From positions 804-64,803 of the forward strand of contig NZ_SUGA01000030.1 of the NCBI RefSeq assembly GCF_004963255.1: a DNA stretch of 64,000 bases. Reading direction: 5' to 3'. This DNA comes from Mesorhizobium sp. (GTDB lineage: Bacteria; Pseudomonadota; Alphaproteobacteria; Rhizobiales; Rhizobiaceae). Shown here piece by piece: positions 26,011-35,021 of the stretch. The notes under the pieces were generated by a model that ran no database searches, was not told the origin of the DNA, and was given only the letters and a program-made list of their open reading frames with translations. Position 1 is the first letter of the stretch. Each line of letters begins with the position of its first letter. Both the position numbers and the translations under genes were made by a program.

Positions 26011-26138
26011 GTCCAGCCCTTCGCTTCCATGTTCGACGATCGGTTCCGTCAAGCCGTCCCACCCGTGCCTCGCCCCCTCCGGCATAAAGGCGCGCGCCTG
26101 CTTGCGCAATGTCTGAGTGTCGGCTACCGCTCCCGGCC

Positions 26139-27056
26139 ATGAGCAAAGACGACCAGATCGCCTTCGAAACCGCGCTTTTGATGCGCGCCGCGGCCGTCGA
26201 GACCGAGCTGCGCCGGATTCTCGACGGGCGTCCGCTCACCGGTGAGATCACGCGGCCCGAGCGCCTGATGGCGGCCATGCGACATGGCGTGCTCAACGGC
26301 GGCAAGCGGCTGCGGCCTTTTCTGGTCATGGAAAGTGCCGCGCTGTTTTCGGCCGACAATGACGCGGCGCTGCGTGTCGCGGCGGCGCTGGAATGCGTGC
26401 ATTGCTATTCGCTGATCCATGACGACCTGCCGGCGATGGACGACGACGACCTGCGGCGCGGCCAGCCGACGGTGCACAAGGCCTTCGACGAGGCCACCGC
26501 CATCCTCGCCGGCGACGCGCTGTTGACCTTGGCCTTCGACATCATTGCCGATGAGGCGACGGCTTTGCCTGCCGACCGTCGAATGGCGCTCGTGCTGGCG
26601 CTAGCCCGCGCCGCCGGCGCCGGCGGCATGGTCGGCGGCCAGATGCTCGATCTGGAAGCCGAGCGCAAACGGCCCGACGAGGCAGGCATCATCACGCTGC
26701 AGGCGATGAAGACCGGCGCGCTGATCCGCTTCGCCTGCGAGGCCGGCGCGATCGTCGCCGGCGCGCCATCCGCCGACCGCGAGCGGCTGGCCGAATTCGG
26801 CTCGGCAATCGGGCTTGCCTTCCAGCTCGCCGACGACCTGCTCGACCTCACCGCCGACGCCAAGCAGATGGGCAAGGCGACCAACAAGGACGCCGCCGCC
26901 GGCAAGGCGACGCTCGCTTCGCTGCACGGCCCCGGCTGGGCGCGTGGCCAACTCCACGGGCTGATCGACCAGGCGCATGCGCTGCTCGATCCCTATGGCG
27001 AGCAGGCAGGGTTGCTCAAGGAGGCTGCGACCTTCATCGCGACGCGCAACAGCTGA
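26139..27056 (+). CDS. ispA: Polyprenyl (farnesyl) diphosphate synthase
   Basis: About 305 residues of the trans-isoprenyl diphosphate synthase family. The first Asp-rich motif is HDDLPAMDDDDLRRGQ, the second LADDLLDLTADAKQ; LNGGKRLRPFL binds isopentenyl diphosphate. The IspA-type four-residue insertion in the first motif (DDxxxxD) suggests farnesyl diphosphate synthesis from IPP and DMAPP in the cytoplasm, feeding ubiquinone, undecaprenol and hopanoid routes. It is divergent from mtgA. The ATG at 26139 fits family length; the ribosome-binding site is weak. ispG of the same pathway is at 45993-47258. Confidence 0.9.
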   Translation: MSKDDQIAFETALLMRAAAVETELRRILDGRPLTGEITRPERLMAAMRHGVLNGGKRLRPFLVMESAALFSADNDAALRVAAALECVHCYSLIHDDLPAMDDDDLRRGQPTVHKAFDEATAILAGDALLTLAFDIIADEATALPADRRMALVLALARAAGAGGMVGGQMLDLEAERKRPDEAGIITLQAMKTGALIRFACEAGAIVAGAPSADRERLAEFGSAIGLAFQLADDLLDLTADAKQMGKATNKDAAAGKATLASLHGPGWARGQLHGLIDQAHALLDPYGEQAGLLKEAATFIATRNS

Positions 27057-27063
27057 CGACAGG

Positions 27064-27666
27064 CTATCGGAGGCCTGAAGATGCTTTCTTGCCATAGCGG
27101 AGGCCGTCGACCAGCAAGGCGACCATGCGCTGGGCCTGATCGGCGCCGCTCAGCCTCGCGATGGCGTTGAGCAGGTCCCCTGCATCGACATCACCGCGGA
27201 TTTCTCCCGCGGTCGCCGCGGCACGCAGCAGTTGGCCGAGCGCGGGCTCCAGATTCTGCTGGAAGTAGAGCGGCAGCGGCTCGAAGACGGGATCTCCTGA
27301 ATGCAGCGCTTCGGCCAAGCCGCGCTTGGTCGCGATAAAGGCCACATAGCGCTCAATCCACTTCAACAAAGCCTCGCCAGGCTCATAGCTGGCCGCGAGG
27401 AGAGGCGCGGCGGCGGCGCAGGCATCGATTTCACGACGAAACACCGCGGCCACGAGATCGGAGCGCCGCGGGAAGTGCCGATAGACCGTACCGACCCCGA
27501 CACCCGCCTTCTCGGCGATCTCGCGCACCGGCGCATCGACGCCTGAGGTCGCGAACACCGCCTTGGCCGCCTGCAACAGCGCGTCGAGGTTGCGCTGGAC
27601 GTCGACACGCACACGTCGGTCGGCGCCTTCCGCCACCTCATTTTGGGTTCGCCGTTTGTCGCTCAC
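27064..27666 (-). CDS. TetR family transcriptional regulator
   Basis: About 200 residues. An N-terminal helix-turn-helix (NLDALLQAAKAVFATSGVDA ... GVGVGTVYRHFPRRSDL) is followed by a C-terminal ligand domain of the TetR_C_33-like type found in SDR-associated repressors. The GTG start at 27666 has AAGAGG eight bases upstream and avoids an unstructured N-terminal extension that would run through the operators. It is divergent from an SDR gene, and two perfect palindromes lie between them. It is probably an autorepressor released by a small electrophile or aromatic ligand (inference). Confidence 0.9.
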   Translation of the reverse strand: MSDKRRTQNEVAEGADRRVRVDVQRNLDALLQAAKAVFATSGVDAPVREIAEKAGVGVGTVYRHFPRRSDLVAAVFRREIDACAAAAPLLAASYEPGEALLKWIERYVAFIATKRGLAEALHSGDPVFEPLPLYFQQNLEPALGQLLRAAATAGEIRGDVDAGDLLNAIARLSGADQAQRMVALLVDGLRYGKKASSGLR

Positions 27667-27684
27667 CAAATACCTCTTGAAAAA

Positions 27685-27725
27685 CGGAACAATGTTCCGT
27701 ATTTGTGAATCGGAACACTGTTCCG
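27685..27725. promoter_or_regulatory. Tandem TetR operators
   Basis: Two 15-bp palindromes, CGGAACAATGTTCCG (27685-27699) and CGGAACACTGTTCCG (27711-27725), differ only at and next to the centre and lie 26 bp apart centre to centre in the TetR/SDR divergent promoter. The perfect symmetry and position argue strongly for the local TetR protein as the binder. Confidence 0.85.
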
Positions 27726-27786
27726 CATCCGCCAACATAGTGCAGGGCGGCGGCTGTGACAATCAATCGGACAACAGGAGACGATC

Positions 27787-28545
27787 ATGCCGGACAATCG
27801 CATCGCGCTGGTCACTGGAGCCAATCAGGGTGTCGGTCTGCAGGTCGCGAAGGAACTCGCGGCAAACGGGGTCACCGTCCTTGTCGGATCGCGCAAGTTC
27901 GAGCGCGGCGAGGCGGCGGCGAGCGAGATCGGGCCGAGGGCCATCGCGCTGCAGCTCGACGTGACGGACCAGGACTCGATCACCGCCGCGGCGGCGCGTA
28001 TCGGCGACGAATTCGGCCGGCTCGACCTGCTCGTGCAGAATGCCGCGATTTCGAACACCGGACGCCGGCCGGACGAGACGGTCGAGGATCATGCCAGATT
28101 GACCCGCCCGAGCAACGTCTCCCTCGATGAAGTACGCGCCGTGTGGGAGACCAACGTGTTCGGCGTGCTTGCCGTTTACCAGGCGATGCTGCCGCTGCTG
28201 CGCCGATCGGCGGATGCCCGCATCGTCAACGTGTCGAGCGGCGTCGGTTCGCTGACCTCCAACGCCGACCCTGCCTTCGGCTATCGCGCGTTGTTCGGCC
28301 CGGTCTATCCGGCCTCCAAGACCGCGCTCAACGCCATAACGCTGGCGATGATGATTGAGCTCGAGTCGACAGGCATCAAGGTCAACCTGGTCTCGCCAGC
28401 CTACACCCGCACCAACCTCAACAATTACGGCGGAACGGAATCGGTTGAGGACGGCTCGCGCGAGGTGGTCCGCGTTGCCCTGCTCGGTCCGGAGGGTCCC
28501 TCGGGGACATTCACAAGATGGGAGAACGTGACGATCCCCTGGTGA
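27787..28545 (+). CDS. SDR family oxidoreductase
   Basis: A 252-residue short-chain dehydrogenase. The Rossmann motif TGANQGVG is at residues 11-18, then NAAIS, the catalytic serine region VNVSSGVGSLTS and YPASKTALN with Tyr and Lys. It resembles carbonyl-reductase-like SDRs that reduce small carbonyl compounds with NADPH. The start ATG 27787 follows AGGAGACGATC. It is controlled by the divergent TetR gene; an aldo/keto reductase follows 95 bp downstream on the same strand, so the unit looks like an inducible carbonyl-detoxifying pair. Confidence 0.88.
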   Translation: MPDNRIALVTGANQGVGLQVAKELAANGVTVLVGSRKFERGEAAASEIGPRAIALQLDVTDQDSITAAAARIGDEFGRLDLLVQNAAISNTGRRPDETVEDHARLTRPSNVSLDEVRAVWETNVFGVLAVYQAMLPLLRRSADARIVNVSSGVGSLTSNADPAFGYRALFGPVYPASKTALNAITLAMMIELESTGIKVNLVSPAYTRTNLNNYGGTESVEDGSREVVRVALLGPEGPSGTFTRWENVTIPW

Positions 28546-28640
28546 CGGCAAATCGGTGACGGCAAATCGAACATAGCCTGCAGCGGGAGCTTCCGCCGCA
28601 GGCCGCTTAGGCGGCGCACTGGATCCAAAGGAGAACAGCA

Positions 28641-29675
28641 ATGCAGTACCGTACACTCGGGCGAACCGGCATCAAGGTCAGCCCCTATTGCCTGGGCGCG
28701 ATGATGTTCGGCGGCATAGCCAATGCCGATCATGACGATGCGATCCGCATCATCCATAAGGCGCTGGATTTCGGTATCAACTTCGTCGACACCGCCGATC
28801 GCTACAGCGCCGGCGAATCCGAGCAGATCGTCGGCAAGGCCCTGAAGGGGCGCCGCGACAGCATCGTGCTTGCCACCAAGGTCCACGGCCCCATGGGCGA
28901 TGATCCCAACATGCAGGGCAATTCGCGGCGCTGGATCACCCGTGCGGTGGAGGATTCGCTCAAGCGCCTGCAGACGGACTACATCGACCTCTACCAGATC
29001 CACCGTCCTTCACCGGACACCGACATCGAAGAGACGCTTTCGGTGCTCACCGACCTGATGCAGGCGGGAAAGGTGCGCGCCATCGGCTCCTCCACCTTCC
29101 CGGTTTCCGAAATCGTCGAGGCGCAGTGGGTCGCGGAGCGGCGCGGCCTCGCGCGCTTCCGCACCGAGCAGCCGCCCTATTCGATCCTCGACCGCGGCAT
29201 CGAACGCGACATGCTGCCGACATGTCAGCGCTACGGCATGGGCGTGCTGGTCTGGAGCCCGCTGTCCAAGGGCCTGCTTACCGGCCGCTACCGCAAGGGG
29301 CAGCCGCTGCCCGAGGGCAGCATACGGGCGAAATTCATGCCGAGACAGATGTCCGATGAGCGGAGCCTCGATGTGGTCGAGCAGCTCATCCCTCTGGCGG
29401 CCGAAGCCGGCATGTCCCTCACTCACATGGCGATGGCGTTCGTCATGGCGCATCCCGGGGTGACATCGGCGATCCTCGGCCCGCGCACCATGCAGCATCT
29501 CGACGACCTGCTTGCCTGCGCCGACATCCGCCTGACCGACGACGTCCTCGACCGCATCGACCGGATCGTTCCGCCCGGCACCGATGTCGGCCTGAACGAG
29601 GCCGCATACAATCCACCGGCTCTGACCACCGCCAGCCTCCGCCGCCGTCCACACACGGAAGGGGCGGCGGTATGA
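28641..29675 (+). CDS. Aldo/keto reductase
   Basis: A 344-residue AKR with a TIM-barrel fold. Visible are the N-terminal MQYRTLGRTGIKVSPYCLGA, the catalytic Asp/Tyr context NFVDTADRYSAGESE, the lysine in LATKVHGPMG, and the cofactor segment near PGVTSAILGPRTMQHL. It belongs to the YajO/AKR11-like group, reducing aldehydes or ketones with NADPH. The start is preceded by AAAGGAG. It is probably expressed with the SDR upstream, though a separate promoter in the 95-bp gap cannot be excluded. Confidence 0.88.
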   Translation: MQYRTLGRTGIKVSPYCLGAMMFGGIANADHDDAIRIIHKALDFGINFVDTADRYSAGESEQIVGKALKGRRDSIVLATKVHGPMGDDPNMQGNSRRWITRAVEDSLKRLQTDYIDLYQIHRPSPDTDIEETLSVLTDLMQAGKVRAIGSSTFPVSEIVEAQWVAERRGLARFRTEQPPYSILDRGIERDMLPTCQRYGMGVLVWSPLSKGLLTGRYRKGQPLPEGSIRAKFMPRQMSDERSLDVVEQLIPLAAEAGMSLTHMAMAFVMAHPGVTSAILGPRTMQHLDDLLACADIRLTDDVLDRIDRIVPPGTDVGLNEAAYNPPALTTASLRRRPHTEGAAV

Positions 29676-29699
29676 GCACGGCGACGCGTCGGGACGACG

Positions 29700-31388
29700 T
29701 CAGTTCTGCACGTTCGCGGCGCGTGGATCGGGAATGGGCACGGCGGCGATCAGTTCGCGCGTGTAATCCTCGCGCGGCGACGACAGCACCGCGCGGCGCG
29801 GGCCGGCTTCGACGATGCGGCCGGCGCGCATGACGGCGACGTCATGGCTCATGCGCTCGACCACCGCCATGTCATGCGAGATGAAGAGATAGGCCAAGCC
29901 CAGCGTCTCCTGCAGCTCCAGCATCAGGTCGAGCACGCGAGCGCGCACCGACACGTCGAGCGCGGCGACGCTTTCGTCGGCGACGATCAGCTTCGGTTCC
30001 AGCGCCAGGGCGCGTGCGATGCAGATGCGCTGGCGCTGGCCGCCGGAAAATTCGTGCGGATAGCGCGAGGCGTGATCGGCTTCGAGCCCGACGCGCGCAA
30101 GAAGCGAGGCCACGCGCTCGCGTCGATCGTCCCTGGAGCCGATGCCGTGGATGACGAGCGGCTCGGCGATGGCGGCGCCCACCGTCATGCGCGGGTCGAG
30201 CGAGGCGTAGGGATCCTGGAAGATCATCTGCGCGGCGCGGCGCACCGGCCGCATCGCGCTCGCCGAGAGGCCGTGAACGGACGTGCCGCCGATGATCACC
30301 GAGCCGGTGAACGGAACAAGGCCGAGCACGGCCTTGCCGGTGGTGGACTTGCCGGAGCCGCTCTCGCCGACGAGGCCGAGCGTGCGGCCCGGCCTTATCT
30401 CGAAGGAGACATCCTGCACCGCCGGCGCTTCCGAGGCGCGGCGGCGGAACAGGCTGGAGGAGGCGCCGTAATCGACGACAAGCTTCTTCACCGAAAGTAC
30501 GGGCGCTTCCCCGTCTGGGACCGGCGGTCGGGGGGTGGCCGTGACCCGGGGCGGCGCGTCGGTTCCCGCAAAGGCGCCGAGGCGCGGCACGGCGGCGAGC
30601 AGCTCGCGCGTATAGTCGGCCTGCGGCCGCTCGAAGATGTCGAGCACGGATGCCGCCTCAACGATCCGTCCCTCGCGCATGACGGCCACCCGGTCGGCCA
30701 TCTCGGCGACGACGCCCATGTCATGGGTGATGAGGATGATGGCGGTGCCGAACTCCCGCTTCAGTTCCCGCATCAGCTTCAGGATCTGCGCCTGCACCGT
30801 CACGTCGAGCGCCGTCGTCGGCTCGTCGGCCAGAAGCACTTTCGGCCGACAGGACAGCGCCATGGCGATCATGACGCGCTGGCGCATGCCGCCGGAGAGC
30901 TCGTGCGGATATTGCTTCATGCGCCGCGCCGGGTCGCTGATATGCACGACATCCAGCATGTCGCGGGCACGCTGCTCGACGCTTGAACCTTCCGCGCCCT
31001 GGTGGGTCCGGATCGCCTCTGTCAATTGCGCGCCGATCGAGTGTACAGGGTTGAGCGACGTCATCGGCTCCTGGAAGATCATCGCGATCTCGCCGCCGCG
31101 CACGTCGCGCATGGCGCGCTCCGGCAGGCGCGGAAGCGACTGGCGTTCGAGCCTGATGTCGCCGCCGGCGATGCGCAGCGAGGCGCGCGGCAACAGGCGC
31201 ATGATCGAGAGCGCCGTCACCGATTTGCCCGAGCCGGACTCGCCGGCAAGGCAGAGCGTCTCGCCCGGCGCCAGCGCAAAGCTGATGCCGTCGATGACGC
31301 GCCTCGCGCCCTCAGGCGTAAGCGCGTCCACCGACAGGTTCTCGACGGTCAGGACAGCATCTCTTCCTCGCCCGGAACCATCCGCCAT
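29700..31388 (-). CDS. Dpp/Opp-type ABC transporter, fused double ATP-binding protein
   Basis: A 562-residue protein with two complete ABC ATPase domains in tandem, equivalent to DppD plus DppF. The first half has Walker A GESGSGKSVTA, signature LSGGMRQRVMIA and Walker B VLLADEPTTALD; the second has GESGSGKSTTG, signature FSGGQRQRICIARA and a Walker B ending in DESVAALD, where the usual Pro-Thr is Ser-Val. It energises the permease pair at 34099-35870. The ATG at 31388 shares its A with the stop codon of the amidase gene (TGATG). It is the last gene of the seven-gene operon. Confidence 0.92.
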   Translation of the reverse strand: MADGSGRGRDAVLTVENLSVDALTPEGARRVIDGISFALAPGETLCLAGESGSGKSVTALSIMRLLPRASLRIAGGDIRLERQSLPRLPERAMRDVRGGEIAMIFQEPMTSLNPVHSIGAQLTEAIRTHQGAEGSSVEQRARDMLDVVHISDPARRMKQYPHELSGGMRQRVMIAMALSCRPKVLLADEPTTALDVTVQAQILKLMRELKREFGTAIILITHDMGVVAEMADRVAVMREGRIVEAASVLDIFERPQADYTRELLAAVPRLGAFAGTDAPPRVTATPRPPVPDGEAPVLSVKKLVVDYGASSSLFRRRASEAPAVQDVSFEIRPGRTLGLVGESGSGKSTTGKAVLGLVPFTGSVIIGGTSVHGLSASAMRPVRRAAQMIFQDPYASLDPRMTVGAAIAEPLVIHGIGSRDDRRERVASLLARVGLEADHASRYPHEFSGGQRQRICIARALALEPKLIVADESVAALDVSVRARVLDLMLELQETLGLAYLFISHDMAVVERMSHDVAVMRAGRIVEAGPRRAVLSSPREDYTRELIAAVPIPDPRAANVQN

Positions 31389-32332
31389 CAATTGAAGACG
31401 ATCCTTGGGAAGTAGAACGAGACGACCCAGTTCGGCATGTCGACGATCTCGCTGATGCGCAAGTCACCGCAGACCGAGCAGAGCATGTAGGCGTCGACCG
31501 GCTTCAGCCCATGGTCGGCGGCGAGCAGATCGACCATGCGCATCACACTTTCGCGCGCCGCGGTCATCAGGTCCGGTCCGACGCCGGTAGTGACCTCGTA
31601 GCCCGCCTCGTCGAGATGGCGGGTCACCGGCCCCGGCGTGGTGAAGCGCGGACTTTCCAGCCGCGCATCCTTGACCAGCTCGATCGTCGCCTCGACGTCC
31701 ATGCGGCTCTCGATCGCCGTGCCGCACACCTCGCCATCCCCTTGAGCGGCGTGGGTGTCGCCGATCGAGAACAGCGCTCCCTCGACCTCGACCGGGAGAT
31801 AGAGCGTGGTTCCGGCCGCAAGGTCGCGGATGTCGAGATTGCCGCCGACACGGCGCGGCGGCACCACGGAATGCAGGCCGCGTTCGGCGGGCGCCACGCC
31901 GATCGTGCCGGCGAAAGGTTTCAGCGGCACGCGCCCGCCCGGGCCGTAGAGCGCCGGCGCCAGCGAGGCGGCATCATATTTCCAGATATGCAGCGCCGGC
32001 TCCTTGAACTGGTCGGCGAGCAAGCCGAAGCCCGGAATGTTGGCGGTCCAGCCGAGGCCCGACGGTTCGAAATGGCGCAGCGTGATCTTCAGCGCATCGC
32101 CCGGCATCGCGCCCTCGACATAGACCGGTCCGGTCACCGGATTTACCTTGCCGAAATCCATGGTCGAAACATCCGCCACCGTGGAGTTCGCGTCGAACTG
32201 TCCGCCGGAGGAATCGAGGCATTCGAAATGGATCGTCGAACCCGGCCCGGCGGTCAGCGCCGGTTGGAAATCGCGGTTCCAGCCGAAATGATGGCTGGCG
32301 CGATGGATGGTGTAGTCGCACTTCACGCACAT
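31388..32332 (-). CDS. Acetamidase/formamidase family amidohydrolase
   Basis: About 314 residues of the FmdA/AmdA family, which hydrolyses formamide, acetamide or similar small amides to ammonia and the acid. Segments matching the family are HFGWNRDFQPALTAGPGSTI, GPVYVEGAMPGDAL, FKEPALHIWKYD, GTIGVAPAERG, GGNLDIRDLAAGTTLYLPV, GDTHAAQGDGEVCGTA and YMLCSVCGDLRISEIVD. It is unrelated to the nitrilase-type AmiE that usually accompanies AmiC/AmiR. The ATG at 32332 gives the family N-terminus. It lies between the binding-protein gene and the ATPase gene of the same operon, so imported substrate is probably hydrolysed at once. Confidence 0.9.
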   Translation of the reverse strand: MCVKCDYTIHRASHHFGWNRDFQPALTAGPGSTIHFECLDSSGGQFDANSTVADVSTMDFGKVNPVTGPVYVEGAMPGDALKITLRHFEPSGLGWTANIPGFGLLADQFKEPALHIWKYDAASLAPALYGPGGRVPLKPFAGTIGVAPAERGLHSVVPPRRVGGNLDIRDLAAGTTLYLPVEVEGALFSIGDTHAAQGDGEVCGTAIESRMDVEATIELVKDARLESPRFTTPGPVTRHLDEAGYEVTTGVGPDLMTAARESVMRMVDLLAADHGLKPVDAYMLCSVCGDLRISEIVDMPNWVVSFYFPRIVFN

Positions 32333-32396
32333 GGCTGTTGCTTCTCGTTTGTTTTTGGCAAAGCCGCCCTCCCGTTCAGGCGGCATCGTTGAAGGC

Positions 32397-32429
32397 TGCC
32401 GGCGGCGGGACGGACGTCCGCCGCCGGCA
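32397..32429 (-). promoter_or_regulatory. Strong intercistronic hairpin after the binding-protein gene
   Basis: TGCCGGCGGCG and CGCCGCCGGCA are perfect 11-bp arms in the gap between the ABC binding protein and the amidase. No T run follows, so it is more likely an mRNA-stabilising or attenuating stem than a terminator. Confidence 0.6.
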
Positions 32430-32440
32430 AATGAGACGGC

Positions 32441-34078
32441 CTATTTGTTCACATAGATCGCTTCGTAATTGATCACGCGGGTCGGATCGATATAGATCTC
32501 GTCCGGGCCGCCCATGCGCTTGGCCTTGGCCACCACGCGGCGTTCGTTGAAGACCGGAATCCAGGGCGCGTCATTGGTCTGGATGTCGGTGAAGATCTGC
32601 GCCCAGACCTTGTTGCGCTCCTCGGCCTTGGCCGGCACTGGCATGGCGTCCGCCGCCTGCCCGCGGGCGTCGATGTCCTTGTTGCAGTACCACGACCAGT
32701 TCCAGCCGCCGGCAACCGCGCTGCCGCAGCCGAGGATCGGCCCGTAGAAGTCGGACGGATCCGGAAAGTCGGCGATCCAGCCGAGCCCGCCGGACCAGAC
32801 CATCGGCGCCTGGCCCTGCGTGCCGCCGGCGGCAATCACGTTCGGATTGGCCACTGCCTTGATCTCGGCCTTGACGCCGATCGCCGCCAGATCCTGCTGG
32901 ATCGCCTGCGTGATGCGCGGCTGCGGATCGGTGTTGGAGGTGTAGATCTGGGTCGAGAAGCCGTCCTTCAATCCGGCTTCGGCGAGCAGCGCCTTGGCCT
33001 TTTCGGGATCGTAGGCATAGCCCTTGTAGTTCTGGTCGTAGCCCGGCATCAGCGGCGGCAGCACCTGGCTTGCCGGCGTGGCGCGGCCGTTGATGATGCG
33101 CACGATACGGTCCTTGTTGATGGCCATGTTGACGGCCTGCCGCACCTTGGCGTTGTCGAAGGGTTTTACCTGCGTGTTCAAAGTGACGTAACTGGTTTCC
33201 AGCTGCTGGCGGTCGACGATCATGCCCTCGAACTCGGGGGACTTCTTCATCTCCAGATATTTCGCTGGCGGGATGCCGTCGCCGGCAATGTCGACCTCGC
33301 CCTTCTGCAGGCGCAAAAGCGCCACCAGCGGTTCCTGGCCGATCTCGATCGTGAAAGAGTCGACATGCGGCCGGTCCTTGATGAAATAATCGGGGTTCTT
33401 CTGGAAGACGAGGCGCTGGCCGATCGTCCATTCCTTCAGCGTGAAGGCGCCGGAGCCGACCGGATGCTTGCCGAAATCGCCGCCGGCGGCCTCCACCGCC
33501 TCCTTCGGCACGACCGAAGCGAAGTTGAGCGCCAGCACGTTGAGGAAGGTGGCGTCGGGCTGCGAGAGCGTGAACTTCACCGTATGGTCGTCTATCGCCG
33601 TGATGCCCTCCATCGTGTCGGCGGTGCCGGCCGTCATCTTGTCGGCGCCCACGATCGAGTGGAAGAAGCCGGCGCCCGGGCCTTGCGTCTTCGGGTTGAC
33701 GGCGCGCTCGATCGACCATTTCACGTCCGCCGCCGTCACCGCGCGGCCGTTGGTGAACTTGACGCCGGGATGCAGCTTGAACGTATAGACCTTGCCGTCG
33801 TCGGAGACGTCGTAACTGTCGGCGAGCGACGGTCCGAGCTCCGTCGTGCCCGGCTTGTAGTCGACCAGGCGCGAGAACAGGGCGTTGATCATCGACCAGT
33901 TCTGCCAGTCATAGCCGATGGCGGGGTCGAGCGTGGCGATGTCGTCCTTGTAGGTGACGATGATGTCGCCGCCATTGGTCGGCGTGTCGGCGAAGGCGAG
34001 CCTGGCCGGCATCAGGGCCGAGGTGGCGAGCAGTGCCGCCAGGCCAATCTGTTTGACGAATTTGTTCACTGAGTTCAC
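32441..34078 (-). CDS. ABC transporter substrate-binding protein (SBP_bac_5, peptide type)
   Basis: A 545-residue periplasmic binding protein of the DppA/OppA cluster. The signal peptide is residues 1-30 (KQIGLAALLATSALMPARLAFA), cut near ADT. The mature protein starts GGDIIVTYKDDIATLDPAIG and contains YTFKLHPGVKFTNGRAVTAADV, the family hallmark. The family binds peptides, nickel or other small solutes; the neighbouring amidase suggests an amide or peptide-like ligand. It is the fifth gene of the operon, 20 bp after the permease. The high-GC hairpin behind it could keep its message abundant. Confidence 0.92.
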   Translation of the reverse strand: MNSVNKFVKQIGLAALLATSALMPARLAFADTPTNGGDIIVTYKDDIATLDPAIGYDWQNWSMINALFSRLVDYKPGTTELGPSLADSYDVSDDGKVYTFKLHPGVKFTNGRAVTAADVKWSIERAVNPKTQGPGAGFFHSIVGADKMTAGTADTMEGITAIDDHTVKFTLSQPDATFLNVLALNFASVVPKEAVEAAGGDFGKHPVGSGAFTLKEWTIGQRLVFQKNPDYFIKDRPHVDSFTIEIGQEPLVALLRLQKGEVDIAGDGIPPAKYLEMKKSPEFEGMIVDRQQLETSYVTLNTQVKPFDNAKVRQAVNMAINKDRIVRIINGRATPASQVLPPLMPGYDQNYKGYAYDPEKAKALLAEAGLKDGFSTQIYTSNTDPQPRITQAIQQDLAAIGVKAEIKAVANPNVIAAGGTQGQAPMVWSGGLGWIADFPDPSDFYGPILGCGSAVAGGWNWSWYCNKDIDARGQAADAMPVPAKAEERNKVWAQIFTDIQTNDAPWIPVFNERRVVAKAKRMGGPDEIYIDPTRVINYEAIYVNK

Positions 34079-34098
34079 TCCTCTGTTGGTCTTGTTGG

Positions 34099-35019
34099 TT
34101 ATTGGCTGCGGATGCGGGGATCGACGAACGGGGCGACGAAGTCGGCGAGAAGGTTGCCGAGCACGATGGCCAGCGCCGAGACCAGTGTGACGCCCATGAT
34201 GATCGGCACGTCGACCTGCTGGATAGCCTGCCAGGCGAGCTGGCCGATGCCGGGCCAGCCATAGACGGCCTCGACCACGACCACGCCGCTCATGAACTGG
34301 CCGATGTCGATGCCGACCATGGCGATGATCGGCAAAAGCGCGTTGGGCAGCGCGTGGCCGAGCACGACGCGGCGGCCGCTGAGGCCCTTGGCGTGGGCGG
34401 TGCGCACATAGTCCTGACGCAGCACCTCGATCATGGCGGAACGCACCATGCGCGCATACCAGCCGGCGCCGAGCACGCCGAGCGTGAGCGCCGGCAGCAC
34501 GACATGCCGCGCCGTGCCGAAGCCGGACATCGGGAACCAGCCGAGCGTGGCGGCAAAGACATAGAGAAGCAGCAGCGCCACGACGAATTGCGGCGACGAG
34601 ACGCCGACGAAGGACAGCATCATCACCGAGCGGTCGACGAAGCCGCCGCGCCGGACCGCCGCGATGATGCCGAAGGTCAGGCCGAGCGCGACCTCGAGGA
34701 CGATGCCGGCGGCCATGAGGATGAGCGTCGCCGGCAGCCGCGCCAGGATCAGCGGCAGCACCTCGGTCTTCTGCGTATAGGAGCGGCCGAGATCGCCATG
34801 CAGCAGGTTGCCGACATAATGCAGGAACTGCATGACCAGAGGCTGGTCTAGGCCAAGCTCATGCCGGATGGCGGCCACCATCTGCGGCGTCGCGGAGCGT
34901 CCGGCGATCAGCACGGCGGGGTCTGCCGGCAGGAAATAGAGCAGAAGGAAGGTGATGGCGGCCACGCCGAGCAGGATCAGCACGGCCTGGACGAGACGGC
35001 GGGCGAGGAAGAAGGCCAT
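34099..35019 (-). CDS. ABC transporter permease (DppB-like)
   Basis: A 306-residue inner-membrane permease with six predicted helices. The N-terminus FFLARRLVQAVLILLGVAAI and the cytoplasmic coupling loop DYVRTAHAKGLSGRRVVLGHALPNALLP are typical of DppB. It forms the channel with the permease encoded immediately upstream (2-bp gap) and precedes the binding-protein gene. The ATG at 35019 fits the family start; the frame is open further upstream but overlaps the partner gene. Confidence 0.93.
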   Translation of the reverse strand: MAFFLARRLVQAVLILLGVAAITFLLLYFLPADPAVLIAGRSATPQMVAAIRHELGLDQPLVMQFLHYVGNLLHGDLGRSYTQKTEVLPLILARLPATLILMAAGIVLEVALGLTFGIIAAVRRGGFVDRSVMMLSFVGVSSPQFVVALLLLYVFAATLGWFPMSGFGTARHVVLPALTLGVLGAGWYARMVRSAMIEVLRQDYVRTAHAKGLSGRRVVLGHALPNALLPIIAMVGIDIGQFMSGVVVVEAVYGWPGIGQLAWQAIQQVDVPIIMGVTLVSALAIVLGNLLADFVAPFVDPRIRSQ

Positions 35020-35021
35020 CG

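Noticed and set aside
28546..28640. A short gene between the SDR and aldo/keto reductase
   Set aside because: Only a 14-bp tandem duplication and a ribosome-binding site are visible; no open frame with coding character.
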